Below are positions 5,238 through 7,207 of a stretch of 7,207 bases of DNA, one piece after another. Numbering within the stretch: the stretch's first letter is position 1; every line of letters begins with the position of its first letter. The notes under the pieces are model-generated. The model was not told the origin of the DNA. It did not search any database and saw only the letters and a program-made list of their open reading frames with translations. The stretch comes from Blautia sp. (GTDB lineage: Bacteria; Bacillota; Clostridia; Lachnospirales; Lachnospiraceae): NCBI GenBank assembly GCA_030841965.1, contig JAUUSJ010000184.1, positions 1 through 7,207 of the forward strand, given 5' to 3'. The translations under genes were made by a program, and so were the position numbers.

Positions 5238-6362
5238 CTATTTTAATTTTTCTGTAAAATCCGCCATAACCTCGGATATTTTAATCTGCTGTGGACAGAC
5301 TGCCTCGCAGCTTCTACATCCAATACATGCAGATGGCTGTTTCTCTTTTGGCACTGACATTAAAGCCATCGGCGCGATAAAGCCGCCTCCAGTAAAGACA
5401 TGTTCATTATAAAGCTTAATCATAGATGGAATATCAATCCCCTTTGGACAATGGCTTGTGCAGTAGTGACATGCTGTACAAGGCACAGAATTTACCATAT
5501 CATCAGCAAGTGCAAGAAGAACCTTCCTCTCCTCTTCTGTTAATGGTTTTTCTGTCTCAAACGTATCGATATTTTCTTTTAATTGTTGGAAATTAGACAT
5601 TCCCGAGAGCGTCATAACTACCTCTGGAATGCTCTGTAAAAATCGAAATGCCCATGCTGGTATTCCCTCATCTGGACGCAAAGCCTTCAGCTTCGCCTCC
5701 TCTGCCTCGGAGAGCGCTGCCAATCTTCCTCCGCGCAATGGCTCCATAACCCAGACTGGAATATTGTACTCTTTTAATAATTCCACCTTTGATTTCGCAT
5801 CCTGGAAATTCCAATCAAGATAATTAAGCTGAATCTGACAAAACTCCATATGCTCACCGTAAGCATCTAGGAATCTCTTCATGACATCATAGCTTCCATG
5901 AGCTGAGAAACCAAGATGGCGGATACGTCCATTTTCCTTTTGTTTTAACAAATATTCATAAATTCCATATTTCTCATCTAGGTACTCATTAATATTCATC
6001 TCACAGACATTATGGAATAAATAAAAATCAAAATATGTAACTCTACATTTCTCTAATTGTCTCTCAAAAATTTCTTCTACTTTTGGCATATTGGAAAGGT
6101 CATATCCTGGAAACTTCGATGCCAGATAAAAGCTCTCACGTGGATATTTCTCCAAAACCTTTCCCATTACAAGCTCAGAGTTTCCGTTATGGTATCCCCA
6201 AGCTGTGTCAAAATAATTAATTCCTTTTTGAATCGCATACTCTACCATTTCTGCAGTTGCAGCTTCGTCGATTTGGTCATCCTTTCCGTCAATAACTGGA
6301 AGTCTCATTGCTCCCATTCCGAGTGCGGATAATTTTAAATCCTGAAAATTTTTGTAAACCAT
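5238..6362 (-). CDS. Aldo/keto reductase-ferredoxin fusion, catalytic set intact
   Basis: A 374-residue oxidoreductase. Residues 1-285 form an aldo/keto reductase barrel with the catalytic residues Asp52 and Tyr57 (FDTAWGYHNGNSE), Lys83 (LASKFP) and His117 (LFHNV). Further barrel motifs are RIRHLGFSAHG (146-156), VWVMEPLRGG (203-212) and the cofactor-site region around TLSGMSN (251-257). Two [4Fe-4S] sites follow: C295, C298, C301, C305 and C346, C349, C352, C356. NAD(P)H-dependent reduction of a carbonyl, perhaps coupled to ferredoxin, is expected; the substrate is unknown. The start is secure: AAGGAGG lies 7 bases before the ATG. It is downstream of and co-directional with an AdhR-like regulator, which suggests induction by aldehydes or electrophiles. 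A repeat element separates the two genes. Confidence 0.93.
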   Translation of the reverse strand: MVYKNFQDLKLSALGMGAMRLPVIDGKDDQIDEAATAEMVEYAIQKGINYFDTAWGYHNGNSELVMGKVLEKYPRESFYLASKFPGYDLSNMPKVEEIFERQLEKCRVTYFDFYLFHNVCEMNINEYLDEKYGIYEYLLKQKENGRIRHLGFSAHGSYDVMKRFLDAYGEHMEFCQIQLNYLDWNFQDAKSKVELLKEYNIPVWVMEPLRGGRLAALSEAEEAKLKALRPDEGIPAWAFRFLQSIPEVVMTLSGMSNFQQLKENIDTFETEKPLTEEERKVLLALADDMVNSVPCTACHYCTSHCPKGIDIPSMIKLYNEHVFTGGGFIAPMALMSVPKEKQPSACIGCRSCEAVCPQQIKISEVMADFTEKLK

Positions 6363-6389
6363 AGTATTTCCTCCTTAATTTATATGCTT

Positions 6390-6417
6390 TATTTACATAG
6401 TAAGATACCAGTGTCAA
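6390..6417 (-). promoter_or_regulatory. Promoter of second reductase, -35 partly from repeat end
   Basis: On the minus strand: consensus TTGACA (6412-6417), a 16-base spacer and TAAATA (6390-6395). Five of the six -35 bases fall inside the terminal repeat of the element at 6413-6611. A small dyad TTAC-ATA-GTAA (6393-6403) overlaps the -10 and spacer and could be a MerR-type operator, but it is short and the spacer is not the 19 bases usual for that family. Confidence 0.45.
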
Positions 6418-6611
6418 AAGGTCTAAAATCCGATGCGAGCTTGCTTGCAAGAAGATTTTTGAACTTAAGACCCGCCAAAAACAGGAATAAGTAGCCATTT
6501 TTCGGAGAAAAATGAGCGGATTAGGAATGTTTTTGAGAATTGCGGGAGCACATTGTGCGGAGCAATCCGGTATCATAGGTGGCAAAAGACCTTTTGACCC
6601 CAACATCATGG
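6413..6611 (+). mobile_element. MITE-like element containing repeat copy C
   Basis: The 77-base repeat core (6525-6601, 90 percent identical to copy A) is here the right part of a longer palindrome-rich segment. GTCAAAAGGTCT at 6413-6424 is an exact inverted match of 6587-6598, giving 12-base terminal repeats about 186 bases apart. Inside are hairpins at about 6445-6455 (CTTG/CAAG), 6496-6514 (CATTTTT/AAAAATG) and 6539-6566. There is no coding capacity. It looks like a non-autonomous element. The right border CCCCAACATCATGG continues into the last codon and stop of the MerR gene. Confidence 0.7.
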
Positions 6612-6974
6612 TAATGTTTTAGTCTCCATCGCCTCATCATAAAAGGCTATTTTATAGTCCAGTCTATCTATTGTTTCCTGGATTACCTGCATCTGGGAAA
6701 CAAGCTGTTCTCTTTGCTGTACGAGAAGTTCCCTTCTTTTTGAAAATGTTTCATTGCCCTGTTGTGCAAGTTTTACGTATTCTTTTAATACCTCCACTGA
6801 CAGGCCAGCACTTCGCATACATTTTACAAGCTCGACCCATTTACAGTCTTCCTCTGTATAATCCCGAAGTCCACTGCTTGTGCGATGCACGGGAGGGATG
6901 ATACCGACTTTCTCGTAATAGCGAAGGGTATCACGTGAGAGTCCATATTTCTCACTTATTTCTGAGATTGTCAT
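6606..6974 (-). CDS. MerR-family regulator, AdhR/NmlR-like
   Basis: A 122-residue regulator. The winged-helix domain (1-70) has ISEISEKYGLSRDTLRYYEK (3-22), VGIIPP, GLRDYTEED (35-43) and VELVKCMRSAGLSVEVLKEY (47-66). A coiled-coil dimer helix follows (about 76-113, RRELLVQQREQLVSQMQ...RLDYKI). The pattern is very close to B. subtilis AdhR, including Cys52 in KCMRSAGLS, the residue linked there to aldehyde sensing; Cys44 is extra. It probably controls the reductase downstream. The start is supported by GAGG 7 bases before the ATG. The protein ends TKTLP soon after the coil, shorter than AdhR as I recall it (about 140). The last codon and stop overlap the border of a repeat element, so the tail may have been trimmed by its insertion. 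Confidence 0.9.
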   Translation of the reverse strand: MTISEISEKYGLSRDTLRYYEKVGIIPPVHRTSSGLRDYTEEDCKWVELVKCMRSAGLSVEVLKEYVKLAQQGNETFSKRRELLVQQREQLVSQMQVIQETIDRLDYKIAFYDEAMETKTLP

Positions 6975-6998
6975 ATGCTTTCCTCTTTTCTTTTTATT

Positions 6999-7011
6999 GT
7001 ATATTATATAC
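6999..7011 (-). promoter_or_regulatory. MerR gene -10 region inside a palindrome
   Basis: TATAAT (7003-7008, minus strand) lies inside a perfect 13-base palindrome GTATAT-A-ATATAC, about 30 bases before the ATG. No convincing -35 is seen; an A-rich stretch lies at the right distance. The palindrome could be an autoregulatory operator, though AT-only palindromes are common by chance. Confidence 0.4.
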
Positions 7012-7034
7012 TATATTCTTTGGCGCTTTTTCTT

Positions 7035-7148
7035 AAGTCAGAGAGGGGCTCTGCGTCGATAGTGAGGAGAAACGTCAAAAATGGGGACAGGCGCTGAGAG
7101 AAGAGGCTGTCGTCAAAAATGGAAAGAGACGCTGAGAGAAGAGACAGG
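7035..7148 (+). repeat. Short tandem array of about 38-bp units
   Basis: Units at 7073-7110 and 7111-7148 agree at 31 of 38 positions, sharing CGTCAAAAATGG and CGCTGAGAGAAGAG. A third, more decayed unit probably lies at 7035-7072 (GTCAGAGA-GGGG and GAGGAG words). The array is purine-rich on the plus strand, has no coding appearance, and sits directly inside the right inverted-repeat arm. Confidence 0.7.
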
Positions 7149-7160
7149 TATTTGCCCCGC

Positions 7161-7188
7161 AAACACGTTCGTTCCCACGATTTTTCGA
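7161..7188 (-). repeat. Right arm of long-range 28-bp inverted repeat
   Basis: This is the reverse complement of 1-28 with one mismatch. It follows the tandem units and a TTTGCCCCGC link. The last 19 bases of the window (7189-7207) show nothing recognisable. Confidence 0.85.
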
Positions 7189-7207
7189 CATACGCTGATT
7201 TTTGCCG

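Noticed and set aside
6289..6609. Minus-strand 106-codon frame between the MerR gene and the second reductase
   Set aside because: It reads through the repeat element, overlaps the start of a secure gene, and has no family features.
1..7188. Complete composite transposon bounded by the inverted arms
   Set aside because: No transposase or recombinase gene lies inside, and the outer flanks needed to see a target duplication are cut off or too short.
1..7207. CRISPR array, tRNA, rRNA or riboswitch
   Set aside because: The repeats are too few and irregular for a CRISPR array, and no cloverleaf or known riboswitch core was seen.

Overview
The window looks like chromosomal DNA from a low-GC Gram-positive anaerobe, most likely a gut-type Clostridia of the Lachnospiraceae kind. 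The evidence is AT-rich spacers, strong AAGGAGG-type ribosome binding sites, two aldo/keto reductases fused to clostridial-type ferredoxin modules, and a YqeY protein. The taxonomic call is an inference, since no rRNA or marker gene is present.

Layout, left to right. (1) A 28-base repeat arm at base 1, matched in inverted orientation at 7161-7188 (27 of 28 bases). (2) Two tandem paralogous XRE-type repressors on the minus strand (111-461 and 687-1010), separated by one copy of a dispersed palindromic repeat. (3) A spacer holding a probable relic of an IS200/IS605-type end and a clear terminator. (4) A shortened acetylglutamate-kinase-like protein that has lost the usual catalytic signatures (1355-2083). 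(5) A yqeY-type gene (2436-2882), divergent from a small zinc-ribbon protein with a C-terminal membrane anchor (3055-3570, the only plus-strand gene). (6) Two minus-strand aldo/keto reductases with C-terminal 2x[4Fe-4S] modules (3693-4967 and 5238-6362). (7) A MerR-family regulator resembling the aldehyde sensor AdhR, with Cys52 conserved (6606-6974). (8) A tandem-repeat tract and the right inverted-repeat arm.

The clearest functional unit is the MerR regulator with the two ferredoxin-linked aldo/keto reductases. It is plausibly a carbonyl or electrophile response module. The second reductase keeps the catalytic Asp-Tyr-Lys-His set. The first keeps Asp and His but lacks Tyr and Lys at the expected places, so its chemistry may differ. 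A repeat element has landed between the regulator and its likely target. It appears to supply both the end of the regulator reading frame and part of a promoter -35 box.

The most unusual non-coding signal is a repeat family with three copies (502-578, 5112-5198 inverted, 6525-6611). It carries a hairpin whose paired bases change in a compensated, strand-specific way between copies, which suggests a structured RNA or single-stranded DNA element. No CRISPR array, tRNA, rRNA or transposase gene was recognised.
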